Assembly (NCBI GenBank): GCA_026770615.1
Contig: MU631505.1
Coordinates: 147,830 to 172,202, forward strand
Reading direction: 5' to 3'
Length of the DNA stretch: 24,373 bases
Source: Pavlovales sp. CCMP2436
Lineage: Eukaryota; Haptophyta; Pavlovophyceae; Pavlovales
Shown here piece by piece: positions 8,375 through 16,010 of this stretch. A program made the translations under genes and the position numbers. The notes below the pieces were generated by a model. It was given only the letters and a program-made list of their open reading frames with translations, made no database searches and was not told the origin of the DNA. Each line of letters starts with the position of its first letter. Position 1 is the first letter of the stretch.

Positions 8375-8487
8375 CTAACGAGGAGTTGGGCTACTACAAC
8401 GTGTCGTACAAGAAGGACACGTACGGCGGCGATGCGTGGAGTGCGACCACGATGACGCACCAGCTCAGCCGCAAAGACTACGGAAAG
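8375..8487 (+). CDS. Unidentified protein-coding exon
   Basis: After an AG (GCCGCAG) the frame reads ANEELGYYNVSYKK, DTYGGDAWSATT, MTHQLSRKDYGK and stops at an AAG/GTATGG donor. Nearly every codon ends in G or C, like the UNC50-like and DCN1-like exons and unlike the flanking AT-rich DNA, so I take it as real coding sequence. The upstream boundary could instead lie at 8332 or at another CAG. The Tyr/Gly/Thr-rich sequence has no domain I recognise. A possible last exon lies at 8980-9030 or 8980-9068 after CACTAAAG, but the two candidate frames conflict in phase. Orientation fits a separate gene between the UNC50-like and DCN1-like genes. Confidence 0.5.
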
Positions 8488-8809
8488 GTATGGGTCGTCA
8501 TCCAGTCAGTTGACAAGGCCTGTGCTGCGCGGTCCAAGTAGTGCAGCCCAAGTAGCTGGACGCGGGCAAGAAATTTGATATTATCATCTAAAATTGTACT
8601 TCTCTGATAGATATATTATTTATTCCGCCTGCAACTCTCAACGCCGTCGATTCATAACGAAGTCACTCTCGCGAGTGAATCCGCCGTGCCAGCAGGTACC
8701 TTCAGCTAAGCGCGAAAGGCCCACGTTCTTTCGCGCCCACGAATCCGCCTGACAAAAAAAACCTTTAAGTTGCCGAACGTGCCCACGTTCTCATCTAAAG
8801 CCACACTCC

Positions 8810-8885
8810 GTCTCCGTCGCCGTCGCCGTCGCAGCCTCCATTGCCGCCGCCGCCGCCGCTGCCGCCGCCGCCGCCGTCGCCGAGC
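8810..8885. repeat. GCC/GTC microsatellite
   Basis: Runs of GTCGCC and GCCGCC. Possibly within an intron of the orphan gene. Confidence 0.8.
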
Positions 8886-9068
8886 CCGCCTTAATTAGGC
8901 TCTAATTAAGTTGAACTGTTGATTCGACTGATCGCACTGCACGACGCACGACGCGTACCGATACGATACTACACTAAAGGACAACCTGATCCCGCGGGCA
9001 CGGCCCGCGGCGGTCCGGCGGTGCCCTTAACAGGCCCGGCCTTGATCCTGGAGAAGAGCAATGCCTAA

Positions 9069-9430
9069 CAGTAAACGTTTCATTCTTTAAAACTGTATTA
9101 ATTATTAATGTAACTAGGGGGTTTCTAATTGGCGGTGTGATAATTATTATTTATTTGAGCTGATCTTAGTGCTCCGATTCAACTAACATATGAAATATGT
9201 ACATAGTTACGTATATATATAAATGCGAAACAAATTAGATCTTTAAGCCTTTAACTACGACGCATATTCGCAGAATTCGAATACAATAAAGCTTAACATT
9301 TTATTTGCAACGGCTGAACAAGTCTATGCGATTTTTGAGTTAAACTCCGATCCACAATAAGTTTCTTATCAGCGCGACAGCACCTTTCAAGACAATATAT
9401 ATCGCATTTCTTATTGACTACAGTCAAAGA
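9069..9430. other. AT-rich stretch, nothing recognised
   Basis: No coding frames with the local GC3 pattern, no tRNA-like fold and no clear repeat. Confidence 0.5.
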
Positions 9431-9440
9431 CGGGCATTAA

Positions 9441-9600
9441 GAAAGCTGGGAATCCGTTAGGCCCAGTTTCTTAGGGTTCTTTAGGCCCCCAATGGCATTG
9501 AGGCCCAGTTTCTTAATAGCTGATCTGGCTCTAGCTGACCGGCAGTGAGGCTCGCAGTTTCTTAAGTCCCCCAATCGTAGATCGTAGATCGTAGAAAACG
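9441..9600. repeat. Degenerate relative of MITE R2
   Basis: Three copies of a GAGGCYCAGTTTCTTA-like motif (near 9460, 9499 and 9549). The motif is also the subterminal block of both R2 MITEs (GAGGCTCAGTTTCTTAACG). It is followed by three ATCGTAG units at 9578-9598. No clean termini. Confidence 0.4.
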
Positions 9601-9653
9601 TGAATTTTTTTATTAAGCCTATGTTAGAAGCACTGGGCCGACTCACTCATGTC

Positions 9654-9793
9654 GAGCCCTCCTGAGGATAGCTCTATTTGACACAAGCTATCGACACTTA
9701 GCGCGCAGGGGTGACTAATGTCTACTTCTTCGTCCCGGCCACCACTTTTCCCCCTCCCCAGTGCGGAATCGCGCCACAAATTCGGATTTCGAC
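9654..9793 (+). repeat. Dispersed repeat R6, copy 1 (left of the DCN1-like gene)
   Basis: Shares CTATCGACACTTAGCGCGCA, ATGTCTACTTCTTCG and CCCCAGTGCGGAATCGCGCC with the reverse complement of 11982-12120. The two copies form an inverted pair around the DCN1-like gene. The ATG in this repeat opens a frame that runs into the gene. Confidence 0.85.
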
Positions 9794-10113
9794 ACTTTCG
9801 AGTGGAGCATGCCGGTGTGCGTTTTATCGGGACTACGGATTCCGTAGATTTCACCGATGTTTTGTCGGATTCCGGTCCTCCGCTTCGCCTCTCTCGCGCG
9901 CTCTCGCGGACGGGCAGCAAGCCAGCGAAGCGGAAAGACGCAAGACAGCGAAGCGGCGCACGTCAGCAAGCCAGACAGCAACCAGTCGACTACAGGCAGC
10001 CAGCCGCCAGTTGGCTGAGGGGAACTCAGGAACCGAGACTTATCTCGAGTGCCGCGACGGCGAAGGGAAAGCGTGCCGCTAAGGGACCGGCGCCCGCAAC
10101 GGCGTCGTCCCTG

Positions 10114-11814
10114 ATGAAGCGTGGGGTCAAGGGCGTGTTTGCGCGCAAGGGCTCGTCCACCTCGATCCCCAAGTTCGCCGAGGAGCTCTGGGTAAAGTAC
10201 AAGGACGCCAAGGTACTATATTTGAATCAAAGAGTATTTGTATACTGACTCCCCCGCACCCCCCCCCTACTACTACTACTACTACTACTACGACGACGAA
10301 TGCTACTACTACTACTACTACTACTACTAGGACGCAGAGTCCATAGGACCGGAGGGTGTGGAGCGGCTGTGCGCGGACATCGGCTTTGACCCCTCGGACG
10401 TGCACGTGCTCGTGTTCGCGTGGCAGCTCGAGGCCGCGCGCATGGGCTACTTTACGCGCGCTGAGTGGACGAGCGGCCTCGCCAAGCTGCGCGCCACCTC
10501 GCTGGAGGAGGTGAAGTCAAAGCTCGAGAGTCTCCACGCCGACACGCTGAAAGCAGCCAAGATGCATGGGGGCAATCACGAGTCGTTCCGCAACTTCTAC
10601 GCGTTCGCGCACAAATACTGCCGGGACGACAACAAGAAGAACCTCGACACCGACACGTCGTGCGCCATGCTGGCCATGATCCTCGATCCGCTCTATCCGC
10701 GGCACGTGGCGCAGTTCACAGCCTACCTCGGCAAGATTAACCGCATGCACGGGATCAACCAGGTGCGTCCCCCGCCCTTATCTCGTCTTCATGGCTGCCT
10801 GGCTGCCTGTCCGCCATCACCTGCCTGTCTACCTACCTCACTGTCTGCCAGCCTGTCTGTCTGCCTGTCTGACCGGCCGACTGGCTGGCCGGCTGTGTTT
10901 GCCTACCTCCGGGGTGATGCAGGCATAGGCACGTATAAATAACTAAATATCTATCAACACGTCCGGCCCCTGACACATCTGCAAGCATACTCCCGGACAG
11001 TCACTGTTAGCTTTGGGCCATTCCCGAACACACGGATAACGTCCTCATCCCTTCGTCGTCATTTTTTTCTTCTTCTTTTTTTGAAGACGCACAGCCAGAG
11101 GCGAGCGACCACTCATCCTGACCCTTAAAAAAATATGTGTATATATTACTGATAGGGATTCAAGCTGGCGTCTGAATGTGCTGGGAGTTCTGCTGATCTG
11201 AGCGCTGCGTCGTCCATTGCCTGCCGCGTGTTTTATTTTTATATATATATTTATCCGAACGTCATTGGTCATGTCGCTGCGTGTCAACTGTTCAGTGCAT
11301 CATGCTGAGGCTGTGATCTTAGATGGGCAAGGAAGGGGGCAGAATCATATATTTATGATAGGGATTCAAGCTGGCGTCTGACTGTTCTGAATGTTGTGCT
11401 GGTCTGAGCGCTGCGTCGCCCATTGCCTGCTGCGTGCCTTAGTCGGCTGCGCTGGCTTGGGCGCCACCGCGCGTGCCGATCATATATAATAATGTATACT
11501 GCTCCCTCTCGTCGTGAGTACGAATGAAACGAATACTAATAACAATAACCCCTATGTGCTCTGCAGAGGTCCCTTGATCCGTGTGTTTTCTCAACGCTTG
11601 GGTCCGGTGGAGACGTGACAGTGGATGCACGTATTTCTAGATGTTCATCCCCCTCCCCCCCCACCCCCACCCCCACCGCCGCCGCGCGCAGGACGAGTGG
11701 TCGTGCTTCTGGGAGCTGTGCCGGACGGTGAAGGACGACTGCTCGAACTACACAGACGACGGCGCCTGGCCCATCTTACTCGACGAATATGCCGACTATG
11801 TGCAGACACAGTGA
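10114..11814 (+). CDS. DCN1-like protein (cullin neddylation E3), three exons
   Basis: DCN1/DCUN1D proteins bind cullins and the NEDD8-conjugating enzyme and promote neddylation of cullin-RING ubiquitin ligases. Exon 1 (10114-10212, from ATG MKRGVKG) encodes KFAEELWVKYKDAK. Exon 2 (10331-10762) encodes IGPEGVERLCADIGFD, VLVFAWQLEAARMGYFTRAE, FRNFYAFAHKYC and SCAMLAMILD. Exon 3 (11692-11814) encodes DEWSCFWELCRTVKDDCSNY, TDDGAWPILLDEYADYVQTQ and TGA. All junctions are GT-AG and phase 0. This is a complete PONY (potentiating neddylation) domain, including the acidic SNYxDDGAWPxLxDE cullin-binding patch. From 10114 the protein is 217 residues. The frame is also open from ATG 9718 (349 residues), but those first codons come from repeat R6, so the shorter start is preferred. 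No N-terminal UBA domain is seen. Intron 2 (928 nt) is full of dispersed repeats. Confidence 0.9.
10213..10330 (+). repeat. Intron 1 of the DCN1-like gene with a (CTA)n tract at its 3' end
   Basis: 118-nt GT-AG intron. From 10267 it is almost pure CTACTACTA with a short ACGACGACGAATG break. The splice acceptor itself is the end of the array (CTACTACTAG). Confidence 0.88.
10943..11060 (+). repeat. Dispersed repeat R1, copy 3 (in DCN1 intron 2)
   Basis: CTAAATATCTATCAACACGT, CCGGCCCC, TCCCGGACAG, GGGCCATTCCCGAACACA. The GTCCGG...CCGGAC pair is kept. Confidence 0.65.
11150..11232 (+). repeat. Dispersed repeat R3, copy 2 (in DCN1 intron 2)
   Basis: TGATAGGGATTCAAGCTGGC, GTCTGAATGTGCTG, GAGCGCTGCGTCGTCCATTG, CCTGCCGCGTG; matches 7632-7763 with internal deletions. 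Confidence 0.75.
11352..11455 (+). repeat. Dispersed repeat R3, copy 3 (in DCN1 intron 2)
   Basis: Nearly identical to the R3 copy at 7632 apart from a 20-30 nt shorter middle; ends AGTCGGCTGCGCTGG. Confidence 0.8.
11552..11640 (+). repeat. Dispersed repeat R9, copy 2 (in DCN1 intron 2)
   Basis: CTATGTGCTCTGCAGAGGTC, TTTTCTCAACGCTTGGGTCC, GGTGGAGACGTGACAG; matches 6896-6980. It ends about 50 nt before the exon 3 acceptor. Confidence 0.65.
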
Positions 11815-11825
11815 CGCGCCGGGTC

Positions 11826-11856
11826 CGGGGGGAAGGGGAAAGGGAGGGGGGGGGGG
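11826..11856 (+). other. G-tract cluster (G-quadruplex candidate) just after the DCN1 stop
   Basis: Four or more G runs (GGGGGG, GGGG, GGG and an 11-12 nt G run) separated by one to three A. They lie in the 3' untranslated region of the DCN1-like transcript, starting about 12 nt after TGA. Confidence 0.7.
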
Positions 11857-11981
11857 TCGGTTGCGTGCAGGTTGTTTCAGTTTGCGGAGCAACGCCAACA
11901 ACTCTCCGGAACGGTGCGCGGCGGTTTAAGGCCGGCGCTTGCTGCGGCTAACTGTAGTACCTGCTGGCACGGTAGGTTCGG

Positions 11982-12120
11982 GTCGAAATCCGAATTAGTG
12001 GCGCGATTCCGCACTGGGGAGGGGGAAAAGCGGTGGCCGGGTCGAAGAAGTAGACATCGTTCGCCCCTGCGCGCTAAGTGTCGATAGCTGCTGTCGGATA
12101 GAGCCCTCCTCGAGGGTCGG
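11982..12120 (-). repeat. Dispersed repeat R6, copy 2 (right of the DCN1-like gene)
   Basis: Inverted relative to 9654-9793, with long identical blocks (for example CTATCGACACTTAGCGCGCA on the minus strand). Confidence 0.85.
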
Positions 12121-12171
12121 AGCCCAATTTGTGTGCCTCTCGTGTGTCTCTGGGGTTGAGAACATACTAAA

Positions 12172-12252
12172 GGTAACTAACATTTCCGATTCTCAGCGTT
12201 CGGAAGCGAAAAGAAAGTCATGGTTCCCGAAGTGGTGCACAAAAGTTAGTTG
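12172..12252 (-). repeat. Dispersed repeat R7, copy 2, running into the assembly gap
   Basis: Reverse complement of 8030-8112 (GTAACTAACATTTCCGAT, AGTCATGGTTCCCGAAGTGG, GTTAGTTG). The sequence stops at the point where copy 1 enters its 42-bp hairpin. Confidence 0.8.
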
Positions 12253-12457
12253 NNNNNNNNNNNNNNNNNNNNNNNNNNNNNNNNNNNNNNNNNNNNNNNN
12301 NNNNNNNNNNNNNNNNNNNNNNNNNNNNNNNNNNNNNNNNNNNNNNNNNNNNNNNNNNNNNNNNNNNNNNNNNNNNNNNNNNNNNNNNNNNNNNNNNNNN
12401 NNNNNNNNNNNNNNNNNNNNNNNNNNNNNNNNNNNNNNNNNNNNNNNNNNNNNNNNN
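12253..12457. other. Assembly gap (205 Ns)
   Basis: Unknown bases. The length may be an estimate. Frames that cross it are meaningless. Confidence 0.99.
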
Positions 12458-12585
12458 AGGTTCGGAATCATACTGAAACGTCTTTTATTCGTTACTCATT
12501 AAGTTCAATCACTTCGGAGCTGCTGGCACGGCGACATCACTTGGAATTTACGGCACTCAAGTTGTCTCAAGCTATAGTTAGGGAT

Positions 12586-12870
12586 TACTTGAGTGAGTGA
12601 TCCCTATCAAGTGAGGTACCGGTCTGGCTAGAGATTACTCACTCACCGCTCGGCGACTCCGCCCCCCGGCTCTTAGAAAGCCCCGCAGGGCCCCCGGGGG
12701 CCCCGCCGGAGGCGCCTATGTGACTAACATATAACTAACTTGTCACATAGCCCGGGGCCCACGGGGCCCACGGATATATCCCCGTACGTTACGCCTTTTC
12801 TAAGAGCCGGTCCGCCCCTAGAACTCATCTCACTCGGTCGCCGAGTTAGAGCTAGGTCGCCGAGTTAGAG
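12586..12870. mobile_element. Foldback element with GC-rich core
   Basis: Outer arms CCGGCTCTTAGAAA (from 12666) and TTTCTAAGAGCCGG (to 12810) are complementary. Inner arms CTATGTGAC and GTCACATAG pair across a short AT-rich loop (12724-12740). CTCGGCGAC and GTCGCCGAG extend the symmetry outward. The core contains the perfect palindrome GGGCCCCCGGGGGCCC. A 19-bp unit, GGTCGCCGAGTTAGAGCTA, is doubled at 12835-12873. A GAGTGAGTGATCCCT end motif resembles sequence near 21714 and 14047. No coding capacity. Confidence 0.7.
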
Positions 12871-12948
12871 CTAAGCGCTTATAATTCAGCCTGACTTGAA
12901 CTTGAATGGTACCACCAGCCCGAACCCCCCTACATTAATATAGAACAG
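12871..12948 (+). repeat. Dispersed repeat R4, copy 3
   Basis: CAGCCTGACTTGAACTTGAA, CCACCAGCCCGAACCCCCCT, ACATTAATATAGAAC. With the 13710-13802 copy it brackets the tandem block in direct orientation, like very short terminal direct repeats. Confidence 0.75.
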
Positions 12949-12952
12949 CCCG

Positions 12953-13717
12953 ATGGGCTGCCTCGCAAAGCTGTTGTATGCAGTGCTATCGGCCACCTCC
13001 ATCACGGACGCTTCATCTACTACCTCATCCACCGCGCCTCTGCGCGGTTGCTCGCGCCATGCGCGCGCGAACAAGTTCATGGCATTCCAAACCCAAACCC
13101 GCCATCAAGTGGACTCGCTCGCGCTCGACGTCTCGGCTCCTTCGGCTCCTTCTTCAACTAGTCCTTTCAACGCGCCCCCGCGCTGCAGTCCGCGCCCCGC
13201 ACGCGCGAACGAGTTCACGGCAATCAAAACCCTGTTGCTTCCTAGCGACACGCCAACGGTGAGACCACCAATGAACTCGCTCGCTCGCGCTCGGCCGGAC
13301 AGCCTCGCATTGCCTGGTTTGGCTCCTTCGGCTACTTTTTCAACTAGTCCTTCCACCGCGCCCCCGCGCGACGGCCCGCGCCCTGCACGCGCGAACAAGT
13401 TCACGGCATTCAAAACCCAAACCCGCCATCAAGTGGACTCGCTCGCGCTCGACGTCTCGGCTCCTTCGGCTCCCTCTTCAACCAGTCCTTCCACCGCGCC
13501 CCCGCGCTGCGGCCCGCGCCCTGCACGAGCAAACGAGTTCTCGACATTCAAAACCCCATCGATTCCCAGCGATACGTCACCGCTGGGATCACCAATGGAC
13601 TCGCTTGCTCGCGCACTGTCGGGCGGCCCCGCGTTGCGCAGCGATTCCAGCGCTTTGTTTTCGGCTTCCTCATCATCCACCACTTCTACCAGCTTCCCAC
13701 TTCGGCGTAGCGCGTAG
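12953..13717 (+). repeat. Tandem array, 324-bp higher-order unit, with an open 254-codon frame
   Basis: Two alternating sub-units repeat as A-B-A-B. A includes AACAAGTTCAnGGCATTC and CGCCATCAAGTGGACTCGCT (first at about 13070, again at 13393). B includes AACGAGTTC and a GACTCGCTTGCTCGCGC-like end. The A-to-A spacing is 324 bp, exactly 108 codons, and the plus frame stays open throughout. It would give a Pro/Ser/Ala-rich protein with recurring PRPARAN(E/K)F. The minus strand is also open over long parts. No domain is recognised, and the block lies between two direct copies of repeat R4. I treat it as a minisatellite in a mobile element; a low-complexity gene product remains possible. Confidence 0.6.
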
Positions 13718-13802
13718 GAGCCTACGTCGGAGCGCTAAGATCAGCCTGACTTGATCTTGAAACGTGCCGCCAGCCCGAACCCCCCTACATTAATATATAG
13801 AA
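13710..13802 (+). repeat. Dispersed repeat R4, copy 4
   Basis: GCGCGTAGGAGCCTACGTCG, GATCAGCCTGACTTGATCTT, GCCGCCAGCCCGAACCCCCC, TACATTAATATATAGAAC. The fullest copy in the window. Confidence 0.8.
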
Positions 13803-13837
13803 CCGTCAGACGCCAGCTTGAATCTCTATCGTAAATA
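13803..13837 (-). repeat. Dispersed repeat R3, reversed fragment (copy 4)
   Basis: On the minus strand: TTTACGATAGAGATTCAAGC then TGGCGTCTGAC; directly abuts R4 copy 4. Confidence 0.65.
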
Positions 13838-14081
13838 TGAATTAATTAAATTGCCTAATTTTTTCATATTATAGGGGGTAACTTAGTTAAGAAGGTAGAA
13901 ACAATTTTCCGAGGTGCGTGGAATTTAAATAAATACAAATAGCCAGAAAGGGAGCAGGGATCCACCTGCCACATATGCGAGATTTTAGGTATCGGTAAGA
14001 ATTTCTTGCGTGGCTGGTGTATCCTTGCTCTCTCATTGGCTTACAGGGATCACTCGGCCGACTCAGGTGCTTTCTGGGCAC
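13838..14081. other. AT-rich DNA, no gene recognised
   Basis: No coherent frame, tRNA or repeat apart from CAGGGATCACTC at 14044-14055, which resembles the TAGGGATCACTC at 21713-21724. Confidence 0.45.
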
Positions 14082-14298
14082 TACGAGTGAGAGCTGCTAC
14101 CAGGGTTAAGGGCACATCCGGATCCGTAATACATATACTTCCAGATCCGTGTCGCGGAGGGGCCAAAAGCGAATCCGTGGGGTCAGAAGCGGATCCGTAC
14201 GGGCTAAAAGCGGATCTGCGCCCGCACTTGAGCGAAAAGCGGATCCGCCCAGCGCTCCTGAGCGAATAGTGGATCCGCGAGGGCTGAAAAACTGCACA
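14082..14298 (+). mobile_element. Left inverted terminal repeat of a DNA element with a GGATCC motif array
   Basis: Contains about six variants of (A)AGCGGATCCG at irregular 20-35 bp steps. Its reverse complement is found at 21472-21692 in the same order, including ATATACTTCC, GATCCGTGT, GGAGGGGCC, GTGGGGTC, GCGCTCCTGAGCGAA and CGCGAGGGCTGAAAA. Arrays of subterminal motifs are typical transposase-binding regions in cut-and-paste elements. No transposase lies inside, so the element is non-autonomous. The exact outer ends and target duplication could not be fixed. Confidence 0.8.
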
Positions 14299-14490
14299 CG
14301 CTGTCCGAGTTGAGCCCAGACCTCACTGAGGGAGAGAAGCGGATACACAGTAGATTAGAAGCGGATCCTAATACGCGCGAAAACCCGCCGAGCGCCTGCG
14401 CCGCATCGGCCCACCGCCGCGTCGGCCCACCTCCGCCAAGGGCATGCAGATGCTGTGCGGAGCACGGCTATGTACTCCAGCAGAGCAAGC
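14299..14490. mobile_element. Left internal part of the inverted-repeat element
   Basis: Between the left inverted repeat and the copia insertion. Two further GAAGCGGAT motifs, then a GC-rich stretch. It resumes after the copia element at 21003. No gene is recognised here. Confidence 0.5.
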
Positions 14491-14751
14491 TGTTTGGATA
14501 CGGCCCTGATGCGTCTCTCAGCCTAGTCCTCTCGGCGCTAGCTGGAGGCAGCACTCGCTCCGCGCGAGTGGCCAGCAGGGGCAACGATGGTGAAAGTAAC
14601 TGCAAAAGACGAAAAGACGACGCCTTAAAGGCTGCATGTTCTATCTTATGGCAGCAGATCCGCTCTACCGACCGGACTGGTTCTCACTCACTGATAGTCC
14701 AGTCCTGGTGTCCGAAGCCCAGACCAGCTTCGCGCTGTCCGGCGCCTGACA
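14491..14751 (-). repeat. 3' LTR of the copia element (261 bp)
   Basis: TGTTTGGATACGG...GGCGCCTGACA on the plus strand, with TG...CA ends on both strands. By eye it differs from the other LTR at about 11 substitutions (9 transitions) and one indel. Flanked outside by CAAGC (14486-14490). Just inside, on the element's strand, lies a purine-rich GGCGAGGGGTGG, the expected polypurine tract for plus-strand priming. Confidence 0.95.
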
Positions 14752-15980
14752 CCACCCCTCGCCATAAGCGCGCGTCGAGGCCAACGCCGTGCATGATGGC
14801 GCCCACATGGCGACGGAAGACAGCAAGGCTAGCAGGTTTGGTGAAGATGTCTGCGTGATTGAGGTCGGTGTGAACCTTCTCCATCTTGACGATGCCGAGC
14901 TCCTGCTTGTCGCGGATGTAGTGCCAGCGCAGGTCTATATGCTTGGACCGCCGGAGGTGCACCGGGTTGTTCACGAGGTCGATCGTCCCCTGGTTGTCCT
15001 CGAAGATGGTGGTGGGCCCCGGCTCGGGGTTTTGGATGAAGTCCACGAAGCTTCGCAGGTATACCACATCGCGCGTCGCCTCCGCGGCGGCGATGTACTC
15101 TGCCTCTGTGGAAGAGAGCGCGATCACAGACTGCAGGCAGCTGTACCACGAGATGGGCGTGCCATTGAAGAGCACGACGTACCCACTCGTCGACTTGCGC
15201 TTGACCGGATCGTTCGCCCAGTCCGCGTCCGCGTAGCAGACGAGCCCTGGGTGCACCGAATCCTGTTCAAAGCGGAAGAGTAGCCCGAGCTTGGACGTGC
15301 CGCGCAGGTAACGCAGCACGCGCGAGGCAGAGCCCATGCCGCACACGCGCGGCAGGCTCATGCGGCGAGCGAGCATGCCCACAGCGTGGGCGAGGTCTGG
15401 CCTGCACGTAGTGCAGCAGAACATGGTCGCGCCGACAATCTCCTGGTAGAGGGTCGTGTCCTTGCGGTTGAGCAGCGTCTCGTCGGGCGCGTTGGCGACC
15501 GCGTCGCCGCCAAAGGAGTTGATGCCGGACGTGCCCGAGATCTCGGGCGTGCTCACCGGGCGGCAGTCGGCCATGCCGAAGCGGCCGAGGATGCCCGTGA
15601 CGTACTGGTTGAGGTGTAGATGAATTCCCTCGTCCGTGATGTCGTACTCCGCACCAAGGAACTTGGAGAGCTCCTCCTGCAGCTTGATCTCAAAGTGCAG
15701 CTTGAGCTTCTCGACGAGCTCGCGCGCTGCCAGCTCGTTCGAGCTCGCATTGAGGATGAGCATGTCGTCCACATACAGCGCGATGGCGACCCAGCCTCCG
15801 CTCGGCTCCTCCCGCAGGAAGACCGACGGAGCGCACGGCGACTGCTCCCATCTCTGCTCGAGCAGCCGGGCGCGAATGTTTATAAACCATGCGCGCCCGG
15901 ACTGCTTGAGTCCGGGGTGAGCGCGACCTTGAAGCCGCCCGGCGCCGCGACGCCCGAGTCCTGGCCGGGCGGAAACTCCG
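14684..15980 (-). pseudogene. Copia reverse transcriptase (C-terminal part) and RNase H
   Basis: From about 15915 the frame reads GLKQSGRAWF, then LYVDDMLILN, the copia catalytic YVDD motif, with both Asp intact. RNase H follows with its four acidic positions in place: CYADADWAND, ALSSTEAEYIAAAEA, TIFEDNQGTIDL and NHADIFTKP, together with KSTSGYVV and SKHIDLRWHYIRDKQ. From 15772 on, 362 codons are uninterrupted. Upstream, two breaks occur: a stop/frameshift near 16013 (after GDVTDVF) and another near 15925, where the usual SLYGLKQ loses residues before GLKQ. The frame ends at 14684, about 68 nt inside the 3' LTR. The catalytic core is the best preserved part of the element. Confidence 0.93.
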
Positions 15981-16010
15981 ACAGCACGCCCTTCTCCACG
16001 AGGAGCGGGT

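Noticed and set aside
12131..12600. ORFs spanning the N run
   Set aside because: Mostly unknown bases; no coding support on either side.
14789..15283. Long plus-strand frames across 14789-20691
   Set aside because: They are antisense shadows of the GC-rich copia coding region; the minus strand carries the recognisable domains.
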